DNA of 64,000 nt, taken from assembly GCF_048771995.1 (NCBI RefSeq), contig NC_133032.1, positions 13,954,501 to 14,018,500 of the forward strand. Reading direction: 5' to 3'. The notes beneath the pieces were generated by a model that worked only from the letters and a program-made list of their open reading frames with translations, searched no databases and was not told where the DNA came from. The DNA is from Taeniopygia guttata. Taxonomy: Eukaryota; Chordata; Aves; Passeriformes; Estrildidae. The translations under genes and the position numbers were made by a program. Of this stretch, positions 1 through 14,100 are shown piece by piece. The number at the start of each line of letters is the position of its first letter. Position 1 is the first letter of the stretch.

Positions 1-3000
1 CATAGTAACTTAAACCTGTCTTTAGGTAGTTCCTATTTTAAATCTCCGTGCTCTAAGTAAGATATGATTTTATAGTAGATGAAATTTTTTGTCTAAATTT
101 TGATTTTTCTTGTTACATATATTAAAAATGCTTCTGTTTCTTTTGCTAGGCTTTTCCTGTTCAGTTATAAGCACGTAAAAAGCATCAGTTTTCTGCTATA
201 GTAGATAGAAATTTTCTGCATTTGTTGTCTACTGCCAGTGGTGCAGCTACTGGCAGTAGATAATGTTTTAAGCATTTGCATCAGTGAGCACATTTTACAG
301 GCACTTTGAGCTATCCTACCATACATTTGATGGAAACACTGTATTCTTTTGATCACAAATTGAATTTACTTGCAGGTCTCCATTTTATAAAATATAAAAA
401 GATTTCTGCCAAATTCAGTTTTGTGTTTTAAAGTATCTCTTCATAAGACAAATTGAAAAGCATTTGAATCAGGAAAACCCTTGATTTTCTGTAAAAAAAG
501 GGAGGTTCAGTATGGGATATGAGTACTGGGGGATGCAAGGACTGACCTGTAGAATTGCTTCTAAGTTTTCAAAACTACATACAGTTGAAACCCAAAAGTT
601 GGTAGGAATTAAAAATTATTTTGATTTCTCAAGATAAATTTGTCTATTCCCTTCCTAGCCCATTTTTGAAATTATATTATTCAAATCAACTCTCCTCTAC
701 TGTTCCATTTGGTGCTGTGTCATGAATTATAAAGTTCTGTCAGATCCAGTGCTGAGTGCCATTTTTCACCTTCTCCCATTATAACTGGCCAGAAACAAAT
801 ATATTTGGAAAGGAGTTTAAGGATATGGGAAAGTTAATTTTGTTTTCATTTTGGAGGCTGTCATTAATTGCTTTTTTTTTTACAGGGACTTTTATAGCTG
901 TGTGCAAGCAGCATTTACCAGGTCTAGGAAACTGCAAAAATGGGAATGGTAGCCTAGAGAAGAGGCAGTGGGCATATTGGAATTTTTTCAGTTTCTGAAG
1001 TATATTAAAATAGGACTATTAAAGGCATAGTATATTTAAAAGGGCTGGTTTGTGTAGGATGTTGCAGAATGGGTTGGATTTTTAACTATCCTTGTGGGAC
1101 AAACCTCTATGCAAAATGCTGGGGTTTTCGCCCATGATTATTTATTCTCTGGGAAAAAACAAACAGTGTATTGTCACAAATTAGTGAGATTTCAGTGAAC
1201 AATGAATAAACAAATAGCTTTCCATGTTTTTGTGTGCCGTGCAATGTCTGGTCTAGTGGTGTCAGAAGTTTATGGGTCCTGTTTTTTTTTTTTCTTAGAG
1301 CACTAGTGGTCTCTTTAAATTCTGCCGGTCCTGTGTCTAGGTCTGTCCTCTTTTTCTGTGTCCTGTAGGGGTATTGAAGTTCCATTCCTAGGAAGATTTA
1401 TTTGTGTAATCCTATATATAATTAAGATTTTCTTGCACAAGATTTTTATGTTTTTACAGTTGAGTGATGTCAAACTGAACTTGCTTAAAGTTTATATATC
1501 TGGAAAACAACACAAAAAATTTAATATATCCCTATATAGGTAGAGAAGCTTTTAGATCAGACTCTTACACTCCTGAAGCTATTTAAGTCACTTCTTTGTT
1601 GTAAAAAGGTGCATTTCCTTTTACAAGTTCCAAGTTAAAAATTCTTTAGCCTATAGAATTAAAACTGCTTCTCATTTAAGTTGAAAAACAGGTGTGATCT
1701 AATTTTTTTATCAATCAAGATATGTTCCTAAGTGTTTTTGCAGTATCTTCTGAAATCCTTGAAAAACCTTTTGTGCTTTTTGATAAATAACATCTGTATG
1801 TGAAATTCATATGCATCAGGACTTGTGATACTTTTTTGCCAAACTGAGTTTTGCAGTGTACATTTTTAACGTGAGTGCTTTTAACATTTTATACTCTAAA
1901 AATGAAACTACTTGTAAAGTGGACTCCACATAGTGTCTCCATTCTGTAGCAGAGAATAGGTGTTACCTGCTCTATTCCTGGCTCTATTCCTATTCTCTAT
2001 TCTAATGTAAAGAGAATAGGGAGAAAACAAAGGGATCATGTCAGCAATCTGTCCACTAACAAAGCAAACAGAGATGGAAATGTCAGCAGCTTCTCTGCCA
2101 GGAGGGATGAATCACTTGTGTCCCTGTCTGGGGAGAATCGCATGGAGCAAGCTGATTTGCCTGACCATGTGCCCAGAGGTGCTGCCCTGGAAGGGAAACT
2201 GGCTGTTGGCTAATAGCCACCAGGTTAACCTGTAATCTTTTCTCAGATGTTACCACAAGCAAATGAATTGTCTAAGAAAAGGAGAGGATGGTAGAATGAT
2301 AAAATCCAAACATAAGTTGCACTAAGGCAGAATTCTTCAACAGTGAGATGTATATGATTTAAAGAAATATCTGTTAATACTTAAAGCTGTTCTACTGGTG
2401 AAAAAAATACTGGAGTCAAGCAATTCAAACTGCAAAGGATGTAATCTCATGTGCATGGTAATGGCGTTGAATCCAAAGAGATTTTTTTTGTATGGGGTTT
2501 AAAAAAAGTTTTAAGTCTTGCAATTTTATGTTTCTTGAAGGACTTTTGTTATTTTTTTCTTTTAGGATTCTAGTAGTAATTCTAATAACTCCCTCTTGTG
2601 AGAGTAAAATAAGTTGTGTAAATCATAGTAAATAGAGTGATTTTACAGGACTGTAGTTCTTATGCAGATATTCTGAGATTGGGCATTAGACTTTGCATCT
2701 ATTACAAGATTATGATATTGAAGAGAATACTATGCAAGCCATAGTATCTCACTGCATTTTAAGAATGTAAAATGAGTATCTTCTGCCTATAATAGGTAGA
2801 AGATAATTGCATTGCTTTAGTATTCAGTTGGATAATTGGTATGTGAAGCACAATTTTCATTTGTCATTATTTAAGGTCTAAAACTGCTCCTTGAATTTTT
2901 TTTTTTTTTGTCTTACAACTTCAAGTTTTTCTACTTCTTCTCTTTTCTTTTCTTTTATTCCACCAGAATATGATGGACCACCATGCTCCAGTTTATGATA

Positions 3001-6000
3001 AATAGGTCTGTGTTACTGTTGGCCAAAACCAGCCACCTATAACCTGCATGGAAACACTCCATTGTATTGAAACATCTCAATTACGTTTACTGTATTTTAT
3101 GTATTACTGATTTTTGCTTTCTATATCTCAGAATGTCATATAAGCCTGTGAGAAGACTCTGCAAAGCATTTGATGTCAACACAGTTACTTTGATCAAATG
3201 AACCTGTATTAAGAAAAAAGTGATGTTTGGCAAGACTTAGCTCTCCTTAAGCTGTTTCGATGCTGATCAGTTATTTTAGTGTCCCAATTCTAAACTGCAG
3301 TCTTTATTTTCTATTCTATGAGTTTATTCAGTATCAGTGTCAAAGTAAAAGCACATATTTATATATCTGGTATCCATAATGATTTGAAAATACTTTGTAT
3401 TAATAAAAGCAAAAGGTCTGAGTATGTGGTAATTAAAACAATAAAGAAATCACAACAATATGAAGACTGAATTTAAGATAAATATAAGAAGCAGAAAGTA
3501 CAAAAATGTATAGTAAGGAATGAGTAATATTTCTGTGCTAACGGCAACATATTCTTCTACATTTCTTTGAGGCACCAAGATCAGACATTTATGTAATCAG
3601 ATCATGCATTTGTATTTTTGAATGATATTTGTGTTTTAAATGTATGTTCACAAAGAATGGCAGTACATACTTCATTTTAAAAGTGGGTTAGTGCCCTGTG
3701 ACTGCTGTATTTCCCATCCTTCATCTTTATCAGTTATTCCTTTTATGTATACTATAGTCTGTGAAAGCAGAAGTCTTGTGCTTATTTTTGAGTGTTTGTC
3801 TCTAGAATGACACATGACACATTTTGTCATGAAAATAATTTATATGCCTTGCATGGAACAAGTAAACTTTCCATGAGAAAAGTCTAGAGCACTTCATCAT
3901 GTAGATGTCACATATATATTTGTGTAACATACATTTGGACTCTGAACACACATGGAAGTAAAGAAAATAAGTAACAGTCTCAGCCAAAAGTCTGAAGTCC
4001 TGCAGAGGAGCTGGTAACTGAATACAGTCCTGTTTACTTCAGCATTTGTGCTTTAACTAGAAAGCCATCCTTTGAAGCAGTGACAGGGATGGGGCTAAAT
4101 TTACTCAGTACAGTTTTTTTTAGTATAATTTATATTAAGTTTTTGCACCTTTGTCTTCCAGAACATTTTTCGGGACATGAAATATAAATTCCTTGGGTTC
4201 TTTAGCTTCCTTTTGAAATGGGTGCTGTAATGCCCTTTGGTCCTCTGGCAGTTTTTCTTGTGTTTTCTTGTGTTTAGTTTACAAGCTCTTTGGAACAGAA
4301 ATCATTTTGATCTGTATAATCTTTCTGCTTGTAATAAGCATCATGTTCAATAACTAACAGCAAATGCATCCTAGTTAAATAGTAAAAGATACAAATACAA
4401 TGAAAAAATTTGCTGTCAGAGGAAAAGAGTAATGAGTTTGTCTCTGTAAATACTGATGTTTGAAAGACACCTTTTATGTGGAGGGTTTCTGTTGCAAGAT
4501 GAATGTCTGGATTTTTAATGTAGTCCATGCAATAATACATATATTGCTTAGTTCATTGACTCGCCTCTTATCTCTTACTTGAAGAATGTCCTGTGAAATT
4601 ACACTTCTGTACATGGTTTATAGTTTGAAAGGAATTGCCCAACCTAATCTCCTGAATTGTTTACCCCTACTGTTCTTTTATATTTTTGCATATATTTTAG
4701 TATCTTTCTGTTGTTGGTTTTTGTCTAAAAACTACGAATACTAATTATCTGCTGTTATTTTCAGTTCTGATGTGGCTCTGTATTAAATATTAGTTGATGT
4801 GTAACTGGGTTTTTTTCACTGAAATTCAAGGAAAGTAAGAGTTTGTTCTTTCACACTTGTTTAAATTTTAATTGCCTTTCAAGTAACAAACAAGCTTCAA
4901 GCTAAGACTTGCAGATGTTGAAAACTAGGTCATCTTGTTTATGCGCAAACTCTGCTTGCTGTACTACTGAGTTATGGTCTATAAAAATACATTAGAAGGA
5001 TTCTAATAGAATTAGGCAAGTCAATAAGAATTTTATAGTATCCTTATTGCAAGTTGCCATGAAATAACCATTATTTTTTTATTAGTTATTGAGCTGCTAT
5101 AATTCTGGTTTTTGCTTAATTGGTTTTACTTTATTAATCCAGAATATGATAGTTAATTTTTAAGGAGACTTTTCACTAAAAATGTAAGCCATAGAATCAA
5201 AGACTGGTATTTAACCAGAATTGATCCTGTGGTTTCCATAATTTGAAATAATTTGTGGGGCACCTTTACACAGGTCACCACAAAGAGAACAGGGTCATAC
5301 AAGACCACATAATCATACGTGGCCATTACACGGCCATTGTTTTAGCCATGACATTAATTTAGAATGTGGTGATTTAAAGGTTCTTACTTCTGTCACCTCA
5401 TGTTAGTCAGACCATATGCTGTCAGCCATTCAGTTTGCTAAAGTGGTGCATAAACAGGCCAACAGTTTTGGTCTTCACTGCAAAATCTTATATTGGACCA
5501 TTAATCAGAAGTAGAGGATAAGTGGTAAAATGGTGACATCACATGAAAAAGATCTTCAGTGTCACAGCAGCAGTTTGTACATATTTATAATGTTTTTTTA
5601 GATTTAAGCACAATATTAGAGCTTCATTTACCCCTACTATTATCCAACCTTGTTCAGAAAAAATAACACAAAACTATATGAGAATTGAGAGAAAATTGTT
5701 AATGTTTTATTAGTCTTAACTCTTCTGTATTATTTATCTCAGATTCTGTAAATGAGTAGAGTGCTCATGCTGCTATTCATGTTAATATGAATTCAAGAGC
5801 CTCAGTGTTTGTCTCCAAGACTTACCTTCCTTTTGTTTTTTTAGGTATTTCATATTTGTCATCTTTTTATTACTTAGAAATAGGATAAGAATAGTTAACC
5901 TGGGATCTTACTGCAGTGCTTGGTAGGTTGAGTATATTGCCCACATGAAAGCTCTCTCACTTTCCCTGTTTCCTCCTGTTCTGCTTGATATCTTCCTGTC

Positions 6001-7559
6001 TGCTTCTGCTTTACAGACATGAATTATGTAGATGATCTGGTGCTATTTGTGTTTATTTTTTTATTCCTTCACTTTCTGATAGTGTGTGGGTATGCTCAAA
6101 ACAGTAGAATTTTAAACTCAGTGGGGTGATAGAAGAGAAATGGAGAAAGTTGACTTTGTTATTTAGAACATTACTCATTTAGAAAATTTATTTTATTATT
6201 TGAGATGCAATTTGCAAAAACAACTAGGTTAGGTTGATAGAGTTCTATTTTTCACCAGATGACTGGATTTTTAACAAAACCTTTTCTTCATGACAAATGT
6301 CTATTTCTCTATTTAAAGCTAAATAACTGAAAACTGGAAAAGATCCCATTTTCATCTGAAATTTGCAGTATTTCAATGTGAATAACACTGTAGTTAGTAA
6401 ATAATTATCAGGTTTGATATCACTGCTTTAACTTTTCTTTGTACACTGTATTCTTTGACTTCACTACATGGTCTGCTCTCCCTTCTTTACTCCACTTCAT
6501 CATGAGGAAAGAAATAATATTTCCTAGTTATTTTTTTCCACACTCCTTTACAGATCAAGACACATTATAAAGAAAATCTTGAGGCACATTTAAGAGCACA
6601 TTTAATAGCAGCAACTGTTGCAGGATTAAAGCACAATTTAACCCTTGCTAGCATTTTATTGAAGTCTAACCCGTGATTTTTTATATTCATTTGTGCACAG
6701 ATCTCAGTGGCATCACTTAAGTAGTTAAACAATGCAATCTGTACTAATGCCATAAAGTGATTGTGTAGGATCTTCTGATCTCATCTATTTCAGAATTATT
6801 AAAAAACTATACAGACAAACTGTCTCCTACGTCTTGTCAGATGCTAGATTGGAACTGCAGGTACAGGTAATATGTTTTCTTGGAACAATTAGTGCAGTTT
6901 GAAAAGTAGCATTTGGTCACAGAAGCCCCTTTTTTGGATCTAAAAGAGAACAACAAACTTCAGAATTAAATACCATTGAGAATAATTGGTCTCAGATCAT
7001 ATGAGAAAGGAAATAGTGATAACTACAGAGAGCAGCAGAGAGGGAGGAATTAGACAGGAAATAGAGGTGCCAAGATTATCATTTACTTGGGGAGAGTAGT
7101 AGGTAAATTGTAGCCTGTGGAAAAAGAACATGTTTCAGTCAACACCAGTAGAAAAATCAGAAGTAACTTAGCTTGATCTTCAAATTCTGTTTCTGGAGTT
7201 TGAATTTGGTAGGGAAGGGAAATAAACCAAGCCACCCAATTTAGTGAATGATTTACTTAAATTTGCCCAATTTAGTGAGCAGCACTGAAGCAATACTATT
7301 ATTTTAGTGCAATTTTAAAGGCATTTTCTTCAGAGAAGGCTTATAGCTAAGTTCCTCTGAAACTACTTTTCATCTATTGTATATTCATGTATTGTGAAGA
7401 AAATACAAGATTGTTGAATAAGCTGGGATTTTTTGTTTGCTGGGAGGTTTTGCTTCAGATATATTTTTTCCTTTTTACTGTTCTCGGAGGGATATCTTGA
7501 TGGCATTTGTCTTATAACAGTTGACTTGCTTTAGAGACTGTTTAGATAAGTAGGCTCTT
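1..7559. other. Intergenic, AT-rich; no supported gene
   Basis: Short unrelated open frames only. A perfect 10-base inverted repeat lies at 1989-1998 / 2011-2020. A pyrimidine-rich, acceptor-like site with a short frame and poly(A) signals is at 2897-3445 (see findings). No conserved coding sequence or clear mobile element recognised. Confidence 0.6.
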
Positions 7560-7800
7560 TGCCACTGATCACAACCCCTTGAGACCTGCCATTCAGTCAG
7601 TTCTTAATCCACCTCACCATCCACCTGTCCAGCCTGCACTTTCTGAGCTTGCCTCAGAGGATATCATGGGGGACAGTGTCAAAAGCCTCACTCAAGTCGA
7701 GGTAGACAACATCCACTGCTCTCTCCTTGTGTATCCAGTCACTTGTCATTGTATAAGGCAATCAAGTTAGTGAAGCATGATTTCTTTTGCTTGTTGTCAC
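7560..7800 (-). mobile_element. CR1-type LINE fragment, RT motif region
   Basis: On the minus strand the segment around 7660-7720 reads VDVVYLDLSEAFDTVPHDIL, the CR1/LINE RT signature (usual form YLDFSKAFDTV). Flanking codons resemble the rest of CR1 ORF2. It is short and truncated at both ends. Confidence 0.8.
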
Positions 7801-10419
7801 TTTTGTGTAACACTGCTGAATTGTTATGAAATTTCCTCAACTGGATTTTATATACATACATATAATACATGCACATAATGAGAAAAGGTAAAGTTGTAGA
7901 TAACTGTAGAATTTTATTTCATTTGATACTGTCATTGTGTGAAGCCTTTTTAGACTATAATTGTATTTAGATATCACACCAACACCAGTTAGAAGGCTAC
8001 AACTGGTACAGAATTATAATAAGAATTTTAATTCAAACTATGTCCCATATGTAGAATTTGGATTTGCAAACAATACTTAATTTTAAACTAAACTGAACAA
8101 AAAACATGACAGTAATTCCCTTGAAAGATTAGTAGATCAAAACCCATGTCTTAATTTAGTGGCAGGCTTCCATTTCTGATGATACATTTTACTGAAAGTA
8201 ATCAGTACCCCATAATGTAACTGAGATAACATCCTTAAAGGAGCAGAAACAATTCAGATGGATTGTAAAAATAAATATAGATTTTTCTTAGCTAAATCTG
8301 TGTCATATTTGAATTTGTATGTCTGTTATAGTACTTTATAAAAGTGGAAGAAGGTATTCTCATCATTGACCTAGTAGGTATAATTTTTTGCATGTAGGAA
8401 GGCAAAATTTTGACTCACCAGGCTGCCAAGCTAGTCTTCCTTGAAAATATTTAATGTCAGCATTTAATCAAGTATTATATTTACTAATTACCCTGACATC
8501 CCCTTCTCCAAATCAGCTACACTGGAGGTAAAAGGTGACCCAAAAGAAGTCTTTTGCTAATCTTGTCCTAGCTTTGCACCTAGGCAGATTCATTCAAGGA
8601 TTCAAGACAGCAGTGTATCTGCACTGCTAAGATTATCTTTGTCTGGGTAAACAGCCAAAAGCTATGTGGACTTTTCGCCAGTCTGAAAATACATCCCAGG
8701 TGTTCATTAGAAATTTTTTTTTAACTCTTGAAAAACATTTTGGTGGAACATCATAAGCAATTGAGATATACTTTCTATTGCTATTTCTTCAGACTTTTTC
8801 CTATTTTCTTAAGTGAAGATGGCTATTTTACTTTAGCTAGGCTGTGAAGATTCCAGGTTTCCTTTCCAAGAATGAAACTAAATCCTCAATCCTGCTAAAG
8901 AAAAATATGACTCTTTACCACAATACTTACACAAGTGACACACATCATGGCTCTAACAATGATGGTTTAAAGTGCTATTTGCCCCTCTTTTGAGTCCATT
9001 TATTTTTTATTAAAACAACCACAATACCTTTTGTTAAGACATAACCAGAGTTTTGATTTTCAATTGTTCAAAAAGAAAAAATGTTTTAGATACATGATGT
9101 CTCTACACTAATGTATTACTTCTATCTAGTAGGAATATTCCTATGAAAGCACCTCAGAGTCTTATAATTTTGCAAATAGTCATTATCATCAGAGATAAGG
9201 AAAAGCATCTTGATAGATTAAAATAAAATAAATTATCTATATATAAAATAGAATCAAAGTTTTACTGTTAATTTTATAAAGAGTTTCTACAATTCATGAC
9301 TAAAGAGGTATTTTTATTAGAGTAAGAACAAATAAAGGACATTAAGTGTGACTGAGGTTTGGGAATTTCTGCCAGCATTTCATGACACTGTTGGAGTTAA
9401 TCACCAATTAAACTAATATAATTTCATTATATTGTCATGTATTAATGTAGCAATATTCCACACAGAATAGAAAGAGCTGCTTGCATTCTAGAGCTATATA
9501 TAAGCATATTTAAGAATTTTTTTTCTTTGGTCATAATTTGCTGGAAGGTTTTATATATCTATAGGGAAACAATTTTGATATTTGTATCATTGCAGATTCC
9601 ATTTGGACTTCACCTTTAGATTGGTGCTTGCTCTATGCCACATACAATTTAACTGACAGCCAAAGCAGGATTGAAGTTGTTGCTCAGCACCTCATGACTG
9701 ATCTTTCTTCCTGTGTTTAAAAAAGAGCTTTGGGTTTTTTCTTTTTTAATAAATTACACTAATTTGTTGTGCAGTTAACTTGTATTTTATACCTATATTT
9801 TTATTTGTTTCAAAGTGACCAAGTTTCCATCCTAGAGTGTCTGTCCAAATAGAATTACTACTGTACCTTGGGTAATATTCCTCTGGGGTTACTTCTTTAG
9901 GAATTACAATAATCATTGTGTATGTCTTATTTACGAGGTGGTAGGTTGTATTTTTGTCTCCAATTTTTCATTCAGAAACCTTTAAGTAGTTCATATACAA
10001 ATACAAGATACTAATTTGTCTGTAAAATATTCTGTGGTTGATAATTTAAAAAGTGTATTGTGATATATACCCACAAGATGGCAGATTAACTTTAGCATGT
10101 GTGACCTTTAGCATTTGTTGAATATTGTGTGTGGACATGAAGATTTTATGGTTATTGATGCCAGAAAGCTTCTGTCTGCCTGTTAAATGGATATATATTG
10201 GAAGGAGAGTGACTATGGGCAGAGTGCATAAGCACCTTGCCTTTGTGCAGTTGTAAAGATTAGTCAAAATTGAATCAATTAGTACCTGAGAATAATGAAG
10301 CACTCCCAATCTCTCCTGACTTTATAAAAACTATGCCTTTTCTGCTAACCACTTGAAAGATAAAATGTTTGCTGTTTACAAATGATATAGTGATTGATGG
10401 AAGAATGTCTGATGTAATC
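7801..10419. other. Intergenic, AT-rich; nothing recognised
   Basis: No coding, RNA or repeat feature that I can support between two CR1 fragments. Confidence 0.6.
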
Positions 10420-11165
10420 TATGACATCTGTGACAAGGTGTCTCAGTGGAGGAGGGAAAAGCTGAGGATGTCATCTACCTAGGCATTACTTTGACACTGT
10501 TTTCCACAGCATTTTTCTGGAGTAACTGGCTGCTCTTGATTTGGATATGTGTACTCTTCTCTGGGTAAAAAACTGGCTGGGTGACTAGGTCCCAGAGAGT
10601 GGTGGGGAATGGAGTAAAATCCTGTTCACTGTGATGTTCCCCAGGGCCCAGTACTATGGCCAATACTATTTAATATATTTTTTTATTATCTTGACAAAGG
10701 GATTGTGTGCATCCTCAGTCAACTTGCAGATGACACAGAGTTGGATGGGAGTATTGATCTACTTGAGAGCAGGAAGGATCTGCAGAGGGATCTGGGCAGC
10801 AGATTCTGGTTTGATGGGCCAAGGTCAATTGCATGAGTTTCAGCAAGGCAAAGAACCAGGTCCTGCATTTGGGGCAGAACAACCCCAGGCAGTGCCACAG
10901 GCTTGGGACAGAGTGACTGGAAATCTTTTCAGGCAGAAAAGGACCTGGGGTGTACTGATTGACAGCAGCTCAACACGATCCAGCTGAGCCCAGGTGGCCA
11001 AGAAGGCCAATGGCATCCTGGCCTGTATCAGCAGTTGTGTGTCCAGCACAACCAGGGCACTGGTGAGGCCACACCTGGAATCTGGTGTTCAGTTTTGGGC
11101 CTGTCTCTCCCAAGAGATGTTGAAGTGCTAGAGCATGTGCAGAGAAGAGCCAGCCCACATGAATA
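10420..11165 (+). mobile_element. CR1-type LINE fragment with RT remnant
   Basis: It begins with a decayed 'GATGTCATCTACCTAGGCAT' block equivalent to the VDVVYLDF region of CR1 RT. LADDTEL (10723-10743) corresponds to the RT catalytic motif. It continues with CR1 3'-half sequence (CCTGGAATCTGGTGTTCAGT near 11080) and fades after 'CAGAGAAGAGCCAG'. Unlike most CR1 copies it lacks the 3' terminus. The open frame at 10631-10987 is a by-product of this element. Confidence 0.78.
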
Positions 11166-14100
11166 GATTGGTAAGACATCCAGGTGTCTTGTAGCTCTTG
11201 CCCTTACAGGAAAATAGAGGTCCGGCCCAATTCAATAATGCAGCCTCAGAAAACTTATGTAACAACTCTGATGGTAAATGTGAACCACAAACCAGAGAAT
11301 TCTGCAGCTTGCTTTTTAGTCCTCACCCTCCAATGCACCCATTTCAGGGAACTTGCTGAACGCTGAAAATCCTTACCAGTCAGCATTTCTTTCCTGGGGA
11401 AACCCAGTGTGCTGGGAAGATAAGAGAAAGGAGATACTCACTGTGTCTTGCCTAGTGCAAGCTCAGCCTGAGGTAGGGGCATACAGCCACATCTGAGAGC
11501 TGAGAGGTGCTGCCTAATGTAGGTGTAACCTGAGGTATAAGCTAGATGTCTGGGGTGAGGAGAAAATATTTTGCTCCCCTTCCATTTATGCCATCTCCTT
11601 TTTTTGCTGGGATGCATTTCACCTGCCTGATTCATTATTTGTAATGTTTACTGCTGCCCTTCACTGAGTGGTGTTGTGCTTGTACTTTAGCAGGTTCTCT
11701 GATTTTTGGTCAGCTGATGTTTCAAGTCAGTAATAAAACCGGCAAAATGCTACAAGCTGGCCATTGTTAAGAGCAGGCAAGCAGAATGTAATAGTCTGTG
11801 TGCATTTTCACTGCACACAGTGAATAAAAGCAATGTGTGTTAACAGTTGCAGCCTATTTTAAATTCTGTTTCTGTAATGTCGGCATTTTCAGCTTTTGGT
11901 CATAAAGCATCCTCTTTTGTGATTTTATAACTAAAATAGCATTTTGTAGAGTGTTAAGCATGTTAATTCATAAAGATTTTGAAGCCACTTTGTTTCATTG
12001 ATTAATTTCCATAAGCTATTATTAATAAATCTGGAACTTCCTTCAGATTTTATGTTTTGAAAAGTGTTATCATTTTCTTTGGTTTCTGTTTGAATCAGAC
12101 TATTTGGAAATGTGCTATATGCATTCAGCAGCAGCAAAACAAAGCTTTGCATTCTGGCTCATTGCCTCCATTGCAGGGGCAGACAGGTGGTGATGTCTTG
12201 TCACCATGACTACATACAGCCCTTAGGGAGGGCTCTTGTAAGATGATAGTAATTCCTGAATGGGGGAAGGGCATGCAGATATTCTCTTCTAGCTGTGGGT
12301 TCTTTTGTATGGGTTACACATGATTACATGCCTACCCTGCTCACTCTATTATGTGCGTGCATGCTCCCTGAAATGCAGGAATGGGAAAGAATTGATCACT
12401 GCAGACAGTGCGATAGAGGCTGCTTGCATTTGCCATTTAAAATCTTTATGTGGATTGGAAAGGCAAGAAGCCAATCACAGTTGGACTGCACGAGCCTTTG
12501 CATTGTATTGACCAAAGGTTTTTCCTGAGTCAGGAACTTCAGAAGGAAAAGTATACCTATATTCTGAGGTGAAAATATTAATGCAGCAGTTGTTTAGGGA
12601 GAACTCTGTGGCTATTACCACTTCTAGCAGCAGATAGTAGACATACGTGATGGGAAATGTTAATGAGAATAAATGGGAAAAGTCCTTCATCTCAGTCTTA
12701 CCACAGTATATCCCAGCAAATTAGGTAAGTAGAAATATGAAGTTGGGCTTTGCTTAGGACACATGGTGTTTTGCTTGTGAAAGAGGTCTTAAAGCACTTC
12801 AAGTGATGAAATATGGTTTGACCTTGTCGATGTCACAGCAGAAAACTGTGATTGCATCGTCTTTGGCTTCAGATTCAAGTGGGTCATAAAAGTGCCACCT
12901 AGTGAATTGTTAGTATTTTCATTCTACATGCTTTGTGTGGCTGACCTGGAGTGGCCTTATTTGAACTTCTGCAATCTGCCAAGACTACAGCTGGAGTTGG
13001 AGTTGCTGCAGGACACTTGTCCTTTCAATTCCACTCCTCCTTTGCAGTAGCATAAGTGAACACCTCTGCTACAGGAGGAAGTGAAGTGCTTGAGTAAGGA
13101 GTGGGAAACTTGAGAGATATGTAAGAGTTACCATAACCTCAAAAAAGGTAAAGGACTGTCAGACTTGAAGGGTGCAGACCTAGGTAAATGAAAGCTGGAA
13201 ATTTTTATGGTTTACATGAGTGGAATTTTATATCAAGGACCATGCAGTTGTCACTCTGTATGACTACACATAACACCTGGAGAAGATGGGTTGTGGAAAA
13301 GTGTTTGTTATCTGTGATATATTTGAGATTATTTAGTGTTGGAGTTTTCAGCCTAAAGTTCAGTTAGGAATGTTGTACACAGACAACAGGAAGATGTCCC
13401 CATTCCAAATTAATGTAAGCTGACATAAAGAAGGAGAGTGTAGAACTCTGGGAGAGTAAAGATAGAAAGAAATCCTACCTTTTTGATGGAGAATTAATAA
13501 GAGTGATTTGGCTAAATATTTTTTTCAATAAAGGACTCCAGCTGGTACTTCCTTAAAGTGTTTAAGTCCCCATGTTAAATGAGAGTTACTATCTGGATCT
13601 TAGTTTCCCAAGGGAAGCAGCTCTATATATGTTTGCAGTGCTGTGGAGTAGTGTGGGAGCAGTGGTGAGCTGCAGAGAACGATTGGCCTCCTTTGTACTC
13701 CATCTTCAGATGAAGCATTTCCTTCACTCTGTTGTTTGTTCCTAGTTATTTGGGAACAGAAAAAAGCAGTGACCTAGAAAATATAGGAATATCATTTTAC
13801 TGTAAAATATTTACAATCTCTAGCTTCAGCTAGACAAATTCTGAAGAATGTGGATTTGGAACAGCCAAGCCAGTAAACAGCATTGTCAGTTACATATTTT
13901 AATCTGAAGCAAAACAAAGAGCTTGTATATTCTTATATATATGAACAGTCTGAAAAATATAAATAAAATTTTTAGAACAAGAAATACAGGCTCATAAAAT
14001 CACTTTGAGAATCTACTAGCCAGCCATCAAATTGCTCTACCTGTTTCATTAACAGTATAAATCACCTAACTAAAAAATGTTGCATGCTATGGACAAGTAT

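Noticed and set aside
10631..10987. 118-codon plus-strand frame
   Set aside because: Lies inside a decayed CR1 LINE and does not follow its RT frame as an intact protein.
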